Origin: Streptomyces regalis | Lineage (GTDB): Bacteria; Actinomycetota; Actinomycetes; Streptomycetales; Streptomycetaceae | DNA length: 64,000 bases | Assembly (NCBI RefSeq): GCF_001509475.1 | Contig: NZ_LLZG01000375.1 | Span: 1-64,000 of the forward strand | Direction: 5' to 3' | In this document: piece after piece, positions 52,961-62,041 of the stretch | Position numbering within the stretch: the stretch's first letter is position 1 | Layout of the letters: each line of letters starts with the position of its first letter | Position numbers and translations under genes: made by a program | The notes under the pieces: model-generated | What the model was told of the DNA's origin: nothing | The model's input: only the letters and a program-made list of their open reading frames with translations | The model's database searches: none

Positions 52961-53763
52961 GTGCGGAGGTTCCGCGGGGCCGCCAGGCCCCACGACAAGC
53001 CCGACCAACACCGCACCGAAGAGGACTCTGTCCGCCGGCTGGACGCGTTGCGTGGCATTGCCGCACTCGTCGTGGTGTTCGACCACTCGTCGTACACCTT
53101 CATGGCGGACTTCCGGCAGGAGTTGATGCCGCAGTTCAACACCAGCCGTTACGGCATCATGCTGTTCTTCCTGGACATTGCGCACATGCGTGACCTCGGC
53201 CGGCAGAGCGCTGCCACGGTGGCTGTCGCCCACGCCACCATGCTCCGGGAGCTACTGGGGACACCCCATCTCCTGCTCGTCCTGTGGACGCTCTCGTACG
53301 AGATGTCCTTCTATCTGCTGGTCGTCGCTCTCTTCACGACCCGCCTGCACCGGCAGTCGCCGTGTGAGCGTGACTGCAGGGATCGTGCTGCCGGCCTCTG
53401 CCCTGTCCCGGGCGGTCGGCACCGGCCCGCTGATCGCGTTTGCCTCGATCGCCATGGCGATCGCCATCTGCCGTGCCGAGAACGGTCAGAGCACCGCATT
53501 CCTGCTGGCTGTGCTCACCTTCGGCACCGCACTGGCGTCGCGCCGCCGGCGCATACCGGGGATGCTGACCACGCTGGGAACGGTCAGCTACTCGGTCTGT
53601 TTCGCAGGACAATCTCGCGCTCGAAGTGGCGTTCTTCGCCGTGCTGCTGCCCCTGTGCGTGCTGTCCCACCGTTACATCGAAGCGCCGGCCCAGACCCTG
53701 GGCCGCAGGCCGGCAGCCGGGATGCGGAAGAAACCGATCGCACTCCCGTCGATGCTCCCGTAG
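52961..53763 (+). pseudogene. Acyltransferase-3 (OafA-like) membrane protein, fragmented
   Basis: VRRLDALRGIAALVVVFDHS carries the conserved R-x10-H motif of acyltransferase-3 proteins; then NTSRYGIMLFFL is cut and joins RELLGTPHLLLVLWTLSYEM. After frame slips near 53355 and 53605 come VTAGIVLPASALSRAVGTGP and LALEVAFFAVLLPLCVLSHR with the typical end YIEAPAQTLGRR. Several of the ten or so helices are missing and no single frame survives. Confidence 0.7.
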
Positions 53764-53801
53764 GGTGCGCGGGTTGTCGTGGCGGAGAGGCGGTTCGGAA
53801 C

Positions 53802-54803
53802 GTGGCACCCAGGGCAGTGACGCGGGAGCAGTTGGCGGGTGCGGCGCGGGCCGCGCTGGGTGGCGGGCGTCGGCTGGAGGCGGTCGAGCGGGTCGCGGGT
53901 GGCAGTAAGAAGGGTGTGTACCGCCTGGTGATGGACGACGCGACGACGGTGATCGCCTACCTGTGGAACGAGGCCGAGAACTACTGGCCGGCCGCCGAGG
54001 GCGACGACGACCTCACCGACCCGTTCTCGCCCGGCCTCGGGCTCGACCTGTTCGAGGCCGCGCACGCGCGGCTGGACGCGCTCGGCGTCCGTGTCCCGGA
54101 GATCCGTCTCGTCGACCGCGACCGCGACCGCGACGGCGACCACGGCCCGGCCGACCTCGCGATCGTCGAGGACCTCCGGGGCGAGAACCTCCAGGAGCTG
54201 CTCGCGCGCGATGCGAGCGCGGCTGCCCCGGTCATGGCCCGGCTCGGGGAGGCCCTGGAGGGGATGCGGCGTCATCAGGCTTCGACGTACGGCAAGGTGG
54301 CCGTGGTCGACGCAGGAGGCACCTCGCGCGGCACCTCGTGCGAGGGAGTCGTCCTGGACCGTGCGCTGCGGGACCTCACCGAAGCGGCGGCGCGCGATCC
54401 GCGGATCGCGGGAGCCCGCGACCGGCTGGAGGAACGGCTGCTGGGTCTGGCGGCGGCGGTGAGGCCGCGCGCGGAGTACGCGGTCGTGCACGGCGAGCTG
54501 GGGCCCGACCATGTGCTGGTGGACGCCGACGGTAACCCTGTGGTGATCGACATCGAGGGCCTGATGTACTTCGACGTCGAGTGGGAGCACGTCTTTCTGC
54601 GGATCCGCCTGCACGACGCCTACCGGCCGCTGGCAGTGGACGGACTGGACGAGGACCGGCTCGCGCTCTACATGCTCGCGCAGCGTCTGTCGTTGACGGC
54701 GGGTCCGTTGCGGTTGCTCGACGGGGACTTCCCCGACCGGGCGTTCATGGCGGGCATCGCCGAGTACAACCTGAAGAAGGCGCTGGACCTGGTCCGCGCC
54801 TGA
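53802..54803 (+). CDS. APH-family phosphotransferase
   Basis: 333 residues, GTG start. Kinase-like fold: glycine-rich region VERVAGGSKKGVYRLVMDDA, hinge LAIVEDLRGENLQELLARDA, catalytic loop YAVVHGELGPDHVLVDADGN (H-G-E-L-x5-L replacing the usual H-x-D), and metal loop PVVIDIEGLMYFDVEWEHVF (D-I-E-G). The catalytic Asp appears as Glu, as in some small-molecule kinases of this group. Substrate unknown. It converges on the pfkB gene, with the stops three bases apart. Confidence 0.8.
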   Translation: MAPRAVTREQLAGAARAALGGGRRLEAVERVAGGSKKGVYRLVMDDATTVIAYLWNEAENYWPAAEGDDDLTDPFSPGLGLDLFEAAHARLDALGVRVPEIRLVDRDRDRDGDHGPADLAIVEDLRGENLQELLARDASAAAPVMARLGEALEGMRRHQASTYGKVAVVDAGGTSRGTSCEGVVLDRALRDLTEAAARDPRIAGARDRLEERLLGLAAAVRPRAEYAVVHGELGPDHVLVDADGNPVVIDIEGLMYFDVEWEHVFLRIRLHDAYRPLAVDGLDEDRLALYMLAQRLSLTAGPLRLLDGDFPDRAFMAGIAEYNLKKALDLVRA

Positions 54804-54814
54804 GCCTCACAGGC
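54798..54814. terminator. Short hairpin between convergent genes
   Basis: GCCTG-AGCCTCA-CAGGC spans both stop codons of the convergent APH and PfkB genes. The stem is only five pairs and there is no T tract, so it is a weak candidate for a bidirectional terminator. Confidence 0.35.
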
Positions 54815-55736
54815 GGGGCTTGTGTGCCGCGGCGAAGGCGTCGGCAGCGGTCAGGTCGAAGTCTCCGTGATCACTGCCCAGCCCCTGCGCCACCAACGCC
54901 GCCGCCGCGCAGCCGAGGACCGCGGAGTCGTACGGAGTACGGCCCAAGCCCGTACCGCGCACGAAGCCCGCCGAGAACGCGTCGCCGCAGCCGGTCGTGT
55001 CCACCACCTCGACCGCGAAGGCGGGTACCCTCTCGCTGCCCTCCTCGGTCACCAGCAGCGCGCCGTCACCGCCCCTGGTCACCGCGACCAGGCCCGCACC
55101 CGCAGCGAGGAGCTTGTTCGCACCCGCCATCAGGTCCTCCTCGCCGGTGAAACCCAGGACCTGGTCCTCGTTGGGCAGCATGTGATCGACATACGGCAGC
55201 GCCGACGCTATCTGCTCGAAACTCCCCAGCATGCCTGGGGCGAGCAGGTCCAGCGAGGTGACCACGCCGTGCTCCTTGGCGTACGACAGGATGCGCTCGG
55301 CCGTCTCGACGCCGATCAGCTCCGGGCCGCCGAGGTGGAGATGAGTGGCTTCGGCGATCGCCTCCCAGGGAACGTCGTCGAGGCCGTAGGTGATGTTGGC
55401 GCCGAGCAGGTGCAGCGACGGCCGGTCGCCATTGGGGCGGATGGGCAGGACGCTCGCGGACGTGGCGGTGTCCGTACGACGGACCAGGAACCGGGTGTCG
55501 ATGCCGGCCGCGCCCAGCAGTTGGACCAGCATGTCACCGGTGGGGTCGGATCCGATCGCCCCGGCGCTGCGGACGGAGGCGCCGAGCTTGGCGAGGGTCA
55601 GTGCGGTCCCGCCGGCCGTCCCGGCGGCGGTCATTCTGATGTCCTCCACCAGCGTCGCGCCTTGGCCGTCGGGTATCGCCTCCACCGGCCGCACCAGCAC
55701 GTCCAGCACATGCACGCCCATCGTGATGACGTTCAT
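54807..55736 (-). CDS. PfkB-family sugar kinase
   Basis: 309 residues with AGGAGGGAAACC before the ATG. N-terminal signature MNVITMGVHVLDVLVRPVEA and TAAGTAGGTALTLAKLGASV; C-terminal PfkB signature VEVVDTTGCGDAFSAGFVRG with the catalytic base in DTTGCGD. It overlaps the stop of the upstream class II aldolase gene (ATGA). A sugar kinase plus class II aldolase is the usual pair for breaking down a phosphorylated sugar such as a rhamnulose- or fuculose-like compound. The exact sugar cannot be inferred. Confidence 0.87.
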   Translation of the reverse strand: MNVITMGVHVLDVLVRPVEAIPDGQGATLVEDIRMTAAGTAGGTALTLAKLGASVRSAGAIGSDPTGDMLVQLLGAAGIDTRFLVRRTDTATSASVLPIRPNGDRPSLHLLGANITYGLDDVPWEAIAEATHLHLGGPELIGVETAERILSYAKEHGVVTSLDLLAPGMLGSFEQIASALPYVDHMLPNEDQVLGFTGEEDLMAGANKLLAAGAGLVAVTRGGDGALLVTEEGSERVPAFAVEVVDTTGCGDAFSAGFVRGTGLGRTPYDSAVLGCAAAALVAQGLGSDHGDFDLTAADAFAAAHKPRL

Positions 55737-56419
55737 CGGTTTCCCTCCTGCGCAGGCGGTACGGGGTGGGTGGTGCCGTAGTTCCGGGCGAGCGCGGCCT
55801 CGATCACCGCGAGTTGCTGGTGTTCGTCGAGGACGCGGGGCGTTCCGAGGGCGGCCGCATGCTGGTAGACGCCGCACGCCCACTCCAGCAGCAGCGCGTG
55901 CTCGACCGCCTTGGCGAGCGTCGGAGCGTGCGTGAGCGCGCCATGACTGGCCATCAGCGCGGCACTGCGGCCCTCCAGTGCCGCAAGGACGGACTCGGCG
56001 AGCGCCGGCGTGCCGAACGTGGCATACGGGGCCACACGCACCGAACCGCCCAGGGTGAGCAACTGGTAGTGGATGCAGGGCAGTTCGTCCAGCACACAGG
56101 ACAGAGCCGTCGCCATCGGCGCGTGGGTGTGCACGACCGCTCCGGTGCCGTAGCGGCGGTAGACGCCCAGGTGCAGATCGAGTTCCGAGGTGGGCTCGAA
56201 CCCCCCGGCCACGACCTTTCCGTCCAGGTCGACCACGCTCACCTGGTCTGCGGTCAGGCCCGCGAGCACCGCGCCGGTGGCCGTGATCGCGACACGGTCC
56301 TCCACCCGCATGCTGACGTTGCCGGCCGTGCCGATCAGCAGTCCCTGCGCCCCCAGGCTGCGGCACGCTTCGGCCACCGCGGCGCGCTCCTGACCCAGCA
56401 CCGAGCTTGAGTCCGTCAT
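55733..56419 (-). CDS. Class II aldolase/adducin-family protein
   Basis: 228 residues. SLGAQGLLIGTAGNVSMRVE is the substrate phosphate loop (T-A-G-N-V-S), GFEPTSELDLHLGVYRRYGT and GAVVHTHAPMATALSCVLDE carry the zinc histidines (H-T-H), and ALMASHGALTHAPTLAKAVE gives the third (S-H-G). It acts upstream of PfkB and is followed by it with an overlap. The divergent TetR gene shares a 57-bp promoter region. Confidence 0.87.
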   Translation of the reverse strand: MTDSSSVLGQERAAVAEACRSLGAQGLLIGTAGNVSMRVEDRVAITATGAVLAGLTADQVSVVDLDGKVVAGGFEPTSELDLHLGVYRRYGTGAVVHTHAPMATALSCVLDELPCIHYQLLTLGGSVRVAPYATFGTPALAESVLAALEGRSAALMASHGALTHAPTLAKAVEHALLLEWACGVYQHAAALGTPRVLDEHQQLAVIEAALARNYGTTHPVPPAQEGNR

Positions 56420-56476
56420 GTACGCGACGGTAACGTAAACCTGAAACAAAGTCACGTTCATGTTCGGAGGCCGCAC

Positions 56477-57148
56477 ATGGGGAGCCCGGAAGCCCCGCAG
56501 CCCGGCGGCACACGGCACGTCCCCCTGCGGCGCACTCCCCAGCAGGCGCGCAGCAGAGCCCGTCTGGCCCGCGTCCTCGAGGCCGCCGAACGCGTCCTGG
56601 TCGGCGAAGGCGTCCAGGCATTGACGACGACCCGTATCGCGGCGGAGGCGAAGGTCTCGGTCGGTTCGCTGTACCAGTACCTGCCCGACCGCGACGCGAT
56701 CATCGACTCCCTCGCGGCCGGCTACTTCGCCCGGCTCGAAACGGCCATGGACGAGCTCGTCCGCGCCGCGGCCGACGAGCAGTGGGACGACCCCGTCGGC
56801 GTGCTCATCGACGCCTACGCCGCCATCTACCGCAGCGAACACGGCTTCAGGGCCCTGTGGTTCGGCAGCAGCCTCACGGAGCAGACCCGCGCCGCGGACC
56901 GTGAGCACAAACAGCGGATGGCGGACGGCATCCGGCGCGTCGTCCTGGCCCTCGGCCTCGCCCCGGACGACGAGACACTCGTGCGCGCCTGCCACGCCGC
57001 GTTCCTGGCCGCCGACGCCCTCGCGCAGGAGGCGTTCCGTCGTGACCCCGCGGGTGATCCGGGCCTCCTCGACGAGGCCAAACGCATGCTGCGCGGGTAC
57101 CTCACCGCAATCACCGCGCACCATGAGACGCGCTGGACCACGATGTGA
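56477..57148 (+). CDS. TetR-family transcriptional regulator
   Basis: 223 residues. HTH: VLEAAERVLVGEGVQALTTT, RIAAEAKVSVGSLYQYLPDR. The C-terminal ligand domain is like TetR_C (LDEAKRMLRGYLTAITAHHE near the end). It is divergent from the aldolase-kinase operon. The shared gap holds ACGT-containing arms (GTAACGT / ACGTTC) that could be its operator. Start ATG 56477 with TCGGAGGCCGCAC upstream. Confidence 0.87.
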   Translation: MGSPEAPQPGGTRHVPLRRTPQQARSRARLARVLEAAERVLVGEGVQALTTTRIAAEAKVSVGSLYQYLPDRDAIIDSLAAGYFARLETAMDELVRAAADEQWDDPVGVLIDAYAAIYRSEHGFRALWFGSSLTEQTRAADREHKQRMADGIRRVVLALGLAPDDETLVRACHAAFLAADALAQEAFRRDPAGDPGLLDEAKRMLRGYLTAITAHHETRWTTM

Positions 57149-57205
57149 TGGACGAGGTCCGGCGAGGCCTCCGGCGGCAGATCAGGGCTCTGTCATCCTG
57201 GCGTC

Positions 57206-57967
57206 GTGCCGAAACCCAGTCCCGTCACCCCGGATGCGCCCGCCGCCATACCCACCCCACTGCTCACCCAGCAGTGGCTCGACCTCGCCTTCATCCACTG
57301 GGCCGTCGAACCGGACGCCGTGGCGGGGCTGTTGCCGAACGGAACCGTTCCCGACACGCATGACGGGGTCACGTACATCGGGCTCGTCGCCTTCCGGATG
57401 CACCGGGTCGGCTGGCTGCGGCTGCCCGGGGTGCCGTATCTCGGGACGTTTCCCGAGACCAACGTGCGCCTGTACTCCGTCGACGCACATGGACGGCGCG
57501 GTGTCGTGTTCCGGTCGATGGACGCCGCGCGGCTGATCCCGGTCGTGATGGGGCGCGTCGGCTTCCGGCTGCCGTACCTGTGGTCCCGGATGACCGTCCG
57601 CGCGGCCGGCGACACCGTCACCTACGCCGGCCCCCGCCGCTGGCCCGGCCCACGCGGCGCCTTCAGCCGCATCACCGTACGCACCGGTGAACGCATCGAA
57701 CAGCCCACCGAGCTGGAGCACTTCCTCACCGCTCGCTGGGGCATGCACAACGCCTTCTTCGGCGGGTCCGGGCCGCCGGCGTACCTGCCCAACCATCACC
57801 CCCGATGGCCGCTGCACCGCGCCGAGCTGATCACCTGCGAGGAGAACCTCGTCACCGCGGCCGGGCTGCCCGCCCCCACCGCCGCCCCCGTCAGCGTCCT
57901 GTACTCCCCCGGCGTTCCCGTCCGCCTCGGCCGCCCGGCCCGCCCCGCCGGCATCCCCACCCCGTGA
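57206..57967 (+). CDS. DUF2071 (YqjF-like) protein
   Basis: 253 residues, GTG start. The conserved blocks are LAFIHWAVEPDAVAGLLPNG, GVTYIGLVAFRMHRVGWLRL, PYLGTFPETNVRLYSVDAHG and FLTARWGMHNAFFGGSGPPA. DUF2071 proteins share a fold with acetoacetate decarboxylase. No catalytic lysine can be confidently placed. It lies 57 bases after the TetR gene. Function unknown. Confidence 0.83.
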   Translation: MPKPSPVTPDAPAAIPTPLLTQQWLDLAFIHWAVEPDAVAGLLPNGTVPDTHDGVTYIGLVAFRMHRVGWLRLPGVPYLGTFPETNVRLYSVDAHGRRGVVFRSMDAARLIPVVMGRVGFRLPYLWSRMTVRAAGDTVTYAGPRRWPGPRGAFSRITVRTGERIEQPTELEHFLTARWGMHNAFFGGSGPPAYLPNHHPRWPLHRAELITCEENLVTAAGLPAPTAAPVSVLYSPGVPVRLGRPARPAGIPTP

Positions 57968-58064
57968 CCGGCACCACCACCAGGTCCCAGGGGCCCGGAC
58001 CCCATGACCGGTCCGAGCCCCACCGGACCGTGTCGGCGTCAAGCGCCGTCACGGTCCCTTGCCG

Positions 58065-60074
58065 TCATCCGGCGCGGCGCCGCGTGCGCATCAGCAGCAG
58101 GAAGCCGGCCATGAGGAGAACCGCGCCTGCCGCGGCCGGCCACAGCGTGGTGCCTGTCTCTGCGAGCCCACCCCCGACCGCCTGCGGCTCCGTTCCACCG
58201 CCGGACTCCTCGCCGACCGCGGCGGGCTGCGTCTGCGCGGGCGTGCTTCCCGCGTCGGCTGCGTCGTCCGCCGAGCCGCCCTGCGCCGGGGCGGTGGCGT
58301 CCTCCGTGGCCGACGGGGTCCCGTAGGACTTGGGCGCCACCGTGCTCGACACGGTGGGCTTGTCGTCCTTCGCGGGTTCCGTCCCGGGCGCCTCGGTGGC
58401 AGGCTCGTCAGTCGCCGGCGCCTCAGTCGTCGGCGCGTCAGTCGGCTCGTCCTCGCCGTTGCCGGGTTCCGGGTCCTCGTTCCCGCCAGGCGGAGTGTCG
58501 GGAGACTGGCTCGGCTGCGGCTCCTGCGTCGGCTCCTCCTCGCCCGGGTCGCCGCCCTGGTCGGCTCCGGCGCCGCACTTACGGCCCTCGTTGATGCAGT
58601 CGACCATCTGACCCATCAGGTCCTCGGCGAAGACGTTGATGAAGTCGCCGTGGTCGGTGACCGGCTTGTGCAGCTGCTCGGGGAAGGAGTCCACCGCGAA
58701 CAGCGGGGTCGTACGGCCGCCGTCCTGAAGGCTCGGCGCGTCGACGTCGTACACGATCCGCTGCACCAGCTGCGGAATGGCCTTGAAGCCCTCCGGGCAG
58801 CCGCCGTCGGCGGTCGCGAACGCCACGTGGGTGCGGTGGTTGGCGCTGTCGATGTTCTGTCCGTCCCAGCAGCTCTGGAACTTGAACGAGCGCACCACGT
58901 CGCTGCCCTGCGGGCACAGCGGGTACTTGTCCTTCAGCTGCCGGTCCTCGAAGCCGGTGCAGCTCCAGGAGGCGTTGGCGTTGGCGGTGCCGTTGACGAA
59001 GGCCTTGGCGTCGCCGGTGATGATACGCAGCAGGCGCGGCATCTCGGTGACCTTGCTGCGCGGGTTGCCCACGAACGTCAGCGTCACTTCCTTGGGAGTG
59101 ACGATCTTGCCGGCGTTGCCCTCGATGCCGCCGCCGGGGGAGTTCGCGTCCTGCTCCTGGGTTCCGTTCTGCAGCCGCAGGACGGGCCAGTAGTACGTGG
59201 ACTTGTCGCCCTGGTCGACACAGGTCGTCTCGGCGTTCGCCAGGTCCTCGTCGCTCGCGAAGGCGTCGTTGGCCTGGTTGCCGATGTAGTCGTGGAAGTG
59301 GTGGGCGCCGTTGGAGACACCGGGGGCCACGATCACGTTGTCGGAGTTGAACAGGCCGTTCTCGTTCACCCCGCAACTCGTGGCGAACGTGCCGCGCGAA
59401 GCGCCCTGCTGGACGGCCGGGCTGGGCACGTTCGGCTGTACGGCGGTGATGTCGGCGAAGTCCGCGGCGACGGGGCCGTTGCCGGCCTGGCCGCCGTTGC
59501 CGGGCTGTTCGCCGGCGCCCGGCTGCTCGTTGCCCTGGTCCGCGCCTTCCTGGCCTGCCTCGTTGTCGCCGCCCTCGTCCTGGCCGTCGTTCGCCTGGTC
59601 CCCGTTGCCGCTGTCGGCGGCGCGCAGGGTGCAGGGGGCGAGGGACTCCAGGCCCCCGGGCCGTTCTCCCTCGCGGTCGACGGCGATGGCGATGCGCTCG
59701 ATCGTCGCGGTGCGCTTCTCCTTCAGCGGGTTCATGATCGCGCTGTCGGCGAAGCCGGCGTCCTGCTGGATGGCCTGGGCCGACTCCTGCAACCGCTGGT
59801 AGGCCTCGGCGATCTGCTGGTCCAGGAGGGCGAGTTCCTTCGCAACGTCCTCCTTCGCCCCGTCCGGCACGGCCGTCAGTCGGCTGCCGACATCCGGGCA
59901 GTCGATGGTGCCGGCCGGGGAGGACAGCGTCCGAGCTGGATCGGCTGCGCCGTCCTCGGTGGCCGAGGCATAGACGTTGGCCGCAACCAGGCCGCCGCCG
60001 CCCAACATCAGCGCGACCGCTGCAAAGGTCGCGCGCCGTGCGCCCGTGGGGCGTCTTCGCGTGCTGCGTCCCAA
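58065..60074 (-). CDS. Cell-wall-anchored DUF1996 protein with LAETG sorting signal
   Basis: 669 residues. Signal peptide about 1-37 ([20 protein letters not shown]), a helical N-terminal region ([20 protein letters not shown]) and an Asp/Gly/Gln-rich linker (about 155-205). The DUF1996 domain covers roughly 208-485 ([57 protein letters not shown]). A long Pro/Thr/Glu stalk leads to LAETG at residue 637, a hydrophobic helix and RTRRRAG. L-A-x-T-G is the class E sortase motif of streptomycetes, so the protein should be covalently attached to peptidoglycan. The ligand or activity is unknown. Confidence 0.87.
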   Translation of the reverse strand: MGRSTRRRPTGARRATFAAVALMLGGGGLVAANVYASATEDGAADPARTLSSPAGTIDCPDVGSRLTAVPDGAKEDVAKELALLDQQIAEAYQRLQESAQAIQQDAGFADSAIMNPLKEKRTATIERIAIAVDREGERPGGLESLAPCTLRAADSGNGDQANDGQDEGGDNEAGQEGADQGNEQPGAGEQPGNGGQAGNGPVAADFADITAVQPNVPSPAVQQGASRGTFATSCGVNENGLFNSDNVIVAPGVSNGAHHFHDYIGNQANDAFASDEDLANAETTCVDQGDKSTYYWPVLRLQNGTQEQDANSPGGGIEGNAGKIVTPKEVTLTFVGNPRSKVTEMPRLLRIITGDAKAFVNGTANANASWSCTGFEDRQLKDKYPLCPQGSDVVRSFKFQSCWDGQNIDSANHRTHVAFATADGGCPEGFKAIPQLVQRIVYDVDAPSLQDGGRTTPLFAVDSFPEQLHKPVTDHGDFINVFAEDLMGQMVDCINEGRKCGAGADQGGDPGEEEPTQEPQPSQSPDTPPGGNEDPEPGNGEDEPTDAPTTEAPATDEPATEAPGTEPAKDDKPTVSSTVAPKSYGTPSATEDATAPAQGGSADDAADAGSTPAQTQPAAVGEESGGGTEPQAVGGGLAETGTTLWPAAAGAVLLMAGFLLLMRTRRRAG

Positions 60075-60193
60075 GGAAGTACTCCTACGCCTCGTGGTCG
60101 GTCAGGGCATGAAAATCCCCCGGCCTTATACGGAGACGAGCCGCGTCGTGTTCAAACGCCTCACGGATTCACAGAAATTCCTTACGACCGGGG

Positions 60194-60646
60194 TCAGTTC
60201 ATGAGGCCCGCGGCGAGTGTGGCTCCCAGTTCCCAGCACGCCTCGACGTCGGCCTTGCCGGGCTCGCCCGTCACCGTCACGGGTCGTGCCGTGGGTCGCC
60301 AGTCGAGGCCGGTCGTGATCGAGTCGATCGCCCGTACGGCGCCGGTCACGTCGCTGCCGCCGTGGACGTAGTAGCCGAAGGGGCGGCCTCGTGTCGCGTC
60401 CAGGCACGGGTAGTAGACCTGGTCGAAGAAATGCTTGAGGGCTCCTGAGATGTAGCCGAGGTTCGCCGGGGTTCCCAGGAGGTAGCCATCGGCGTCGAGG
60501 ACGTCGGACGCCGTGGCCGACAGTGCCGGTCGCCGCACGACCTCGACGTTCTCGATCTCGGGCGCCGTCGCGCCGGAGATGACGGCTTCGAGCATGGCCT
60601 GGCAGTTGGGCGAAGGGGTGTGATGCACGATCAGCAAGGTAGGCAC
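60194..60646 (-). CDS. Flavodoxin-family (NAD(P)H-dependent FMN reductase-like) protein
   Basis: 150 residues with the flavodoxin fold: LLIVHHTPSPNCQAMLEAVI, the FMN phosphate loop in H-T-P-S-P-N, then ADGYLLGTPANLGYISGALK and FFDQVYYPCLDATRGRPFGY. A monocistronic soluble redox protein. It is separated from the STAS-ANTAR gene by 47 bases in the same direction. Confidence 0.83.
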   Translation of the reverse strand: MPTLLIVHHTPSPNCQAMLEAVISGATAPEIENVEVVRRPALSATASDVLDADGYLLGTPANLGYISGALKHFFDQVYYPCLDATRGRPFGYYVHGGSDVTGAVRAIDSITTGLDWRPTARPVTVTGEPGKADVEACWELGATLAAGLMN

Positions 60647-60693
60647 ACCCCGAACCCTGCCGTTGCGCTGCCGATCGACGCAACCGCGGAGGC

Positions 60694-61479
60694 TCAGACG
60701 GAGGTTCGGTCGGCGGCTTGGGCGGGGTCCTCCGCCTCACCTCGCGTGACTCCCGGCAAGGAGTTGACCCTGGCGACCGCCGAGGACAGCTGTTCCTGCA
60801 CGGCGTCCGGCAACGCGTCGCCCTTGACCGCGGTGACCAGGTCTCCGGCCAGGGAGTGCAGTTTGGTGTTGGTGTTCTGGGAGGCCGCGACCAGCACCGT
60901 CCAGGCCTCCTCCGAGCTCAGGCTGAACGAGGCCATCAGGATGCCCCGGGCCAGGTCGATGGTCGGCCGGGTGTGCATGGCCCGTCGCAGTTGGGCGACT
61001 TCGATCAGCAGGTCGTAGTCGGCACCCTCGGACGTCTCCGTGTCCTGGGCGTGCCGGGCCGGCGCACCCCGGCCGTCCGGGCTCGGGCGGGCGAACAGCG
61101 CTTGCGTGCCGGTCAGGGTGAACAGGCGATCCACTGCCGTACTCGCGCGGTGGATGGTGATGGTCTTGGCCTGCTCCAGGGCTCGGTGGCGCAGGGTGAG
61201 CAGGACGTTGAGGGCGCAGCAGTCGCAGAAGGTGACGCCCTCCAGATCCAGATCGATGCCGCGGACCGAGCGGTTCAGGGCTTCGCGCAGGCCGCTGCGC
61301 AGGCGCTCGCTGGTATCCAGGTCGAGTTCTCCGCTCACCTTGACGGTGAGCCGGTCCCCGTCCGGGCGGACGGTGGTCACCAGCGGGCATGCCGAGTCTG
61401 CCGGCGATGCGCCTCCGGTGTCCGCAGGGTCGGTGATGGCCCCGGTCGGGGGGTTCGCAGAGGTTTCGAGCTCTGCCAT
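60694..61479 (-). CDS. STAS-ANTAR regulatory protein
   Basis: 261 residues. A STAS domain at about 40-130 (TVKVSGELDLDTSERLRSGL; GIDLDLEGVTFCDCCALNVL), with Cys-Asp-Cys-Cys where the usual phospho-acceptor serine of anti-sigma antagonists would be. An ANTAR RNA-binding domain follows at about 152-212 (LLIEVAQLRRAMHTRPTIDL; ARGILMASFSLSSEEAWTVL). ANTAR proteins act by antitermination on nascent RNA. The combination with STAS suggests control by partner binding. It is divergent from a small HTH gene. Confidence 0.82.
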   Translation of the reverse strand: MAELETSANPPTGAITDPADTGGASPADSACPLVTTVRPDGDRLTVKVSGELDLDTSERLRSGLREALNRSVRGIDLDLEGVTFCDCCALNVLLTLRHRALEQAKTITIHRASTAVDRLFTLTGTQALFARPSPDGRGAPARHAQDTETSEGADYDLLIEVAQLRRAMHTRPTIDLARGILMASFSLSSEEAWTVLVAASQNTNTKLHSLAGDLVTAVKGDALPDAVQEQLSSAVARVNSLPGVTRGEAEDPAQAADRTSV

Positions 61480-61606
61480 GATCGCCTCTCCCTCAGGTGC
61501 TCCCCGTCTCCGTACCAGACTGAACCCGAACCGCGGGACACGTCAACAGATACATGAAATGCAGTACGTGTTTTTGTATACGTGAAACCAGTCGTAGTCT
61601 TGGTGC

Positions 61607-61972
61607 ATGGATGGAGTCCCTGAGCCGCACATCGGATGGACCTTTCTGACGAACCATGCCCGCGTACTGGCGGCCATCGCCGACAACCCGAACATCCGCA
61701 TCCGGAGTATCGCCGCGCACTGCCGGCTCACGGAGCGCGCCGTCCAGAAGATCATTTCCGATCTGGAGCAGGAAGGCTATCTGTCGCACACCCGCGAGGG
61801 ACGCACCAATACCTACCGGATCGCCCCGGCCAAGGTACTGCGCCATCCCGCCGAAGCCGGACTGACGGTGGCGGCGTTGCTCTCGCTGCTCGCCAGGGAC
61901 GAGGCCGATCGCACCTCCGGCACCCAGCAGCTGAGGACGGCGCGCCAGCGGATGCCGGTGGACGGCGGCTGA
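61607..61972 (+). CDS. Small winged-helix transcriptional regulator
   Basis: 121 residues: HIGWTFLTNHARVLAAIADN, RIRSIAAHCRLTERAVQKII (recognition helix) and SDLEQEGYLSHTREGRTNTY (wing). A MarR/ArsR-like minimal HTH with a short helical C-terminus. The 128-bp divergent gap with the STAS-ANTAR gene is AT-richer than its surroundings (AAATGCAGTACGTGTTTTTG), typical of a shared promoter. Confidence 0.8.
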   Translation: MDGVPEPHIGWTFLTNHARVLAAIADNPNIRIRSIAAHCRLTERAVQKIISDLEQEGYLSHTREGRTNTYRIAPAKVLRHPAEAGLTVAALLSLLARDEADRTSGTQQLRTARQRMPVDGG

Positions 61973-62041
61973 TCGGCAGCGGGACCCGGCCGTCGACGCA
62001 ACGCCGACGGCTCCGGCCCCAGCCCCAGCCCCGCCCCCGGC

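Noticed and set aside
58059..60371. A 770-codon plus-strand frame
   Set aside because: Antisense shadow of the DUF1996 gene; Val/Gly/Leu-rich with no ribosome site or domain.
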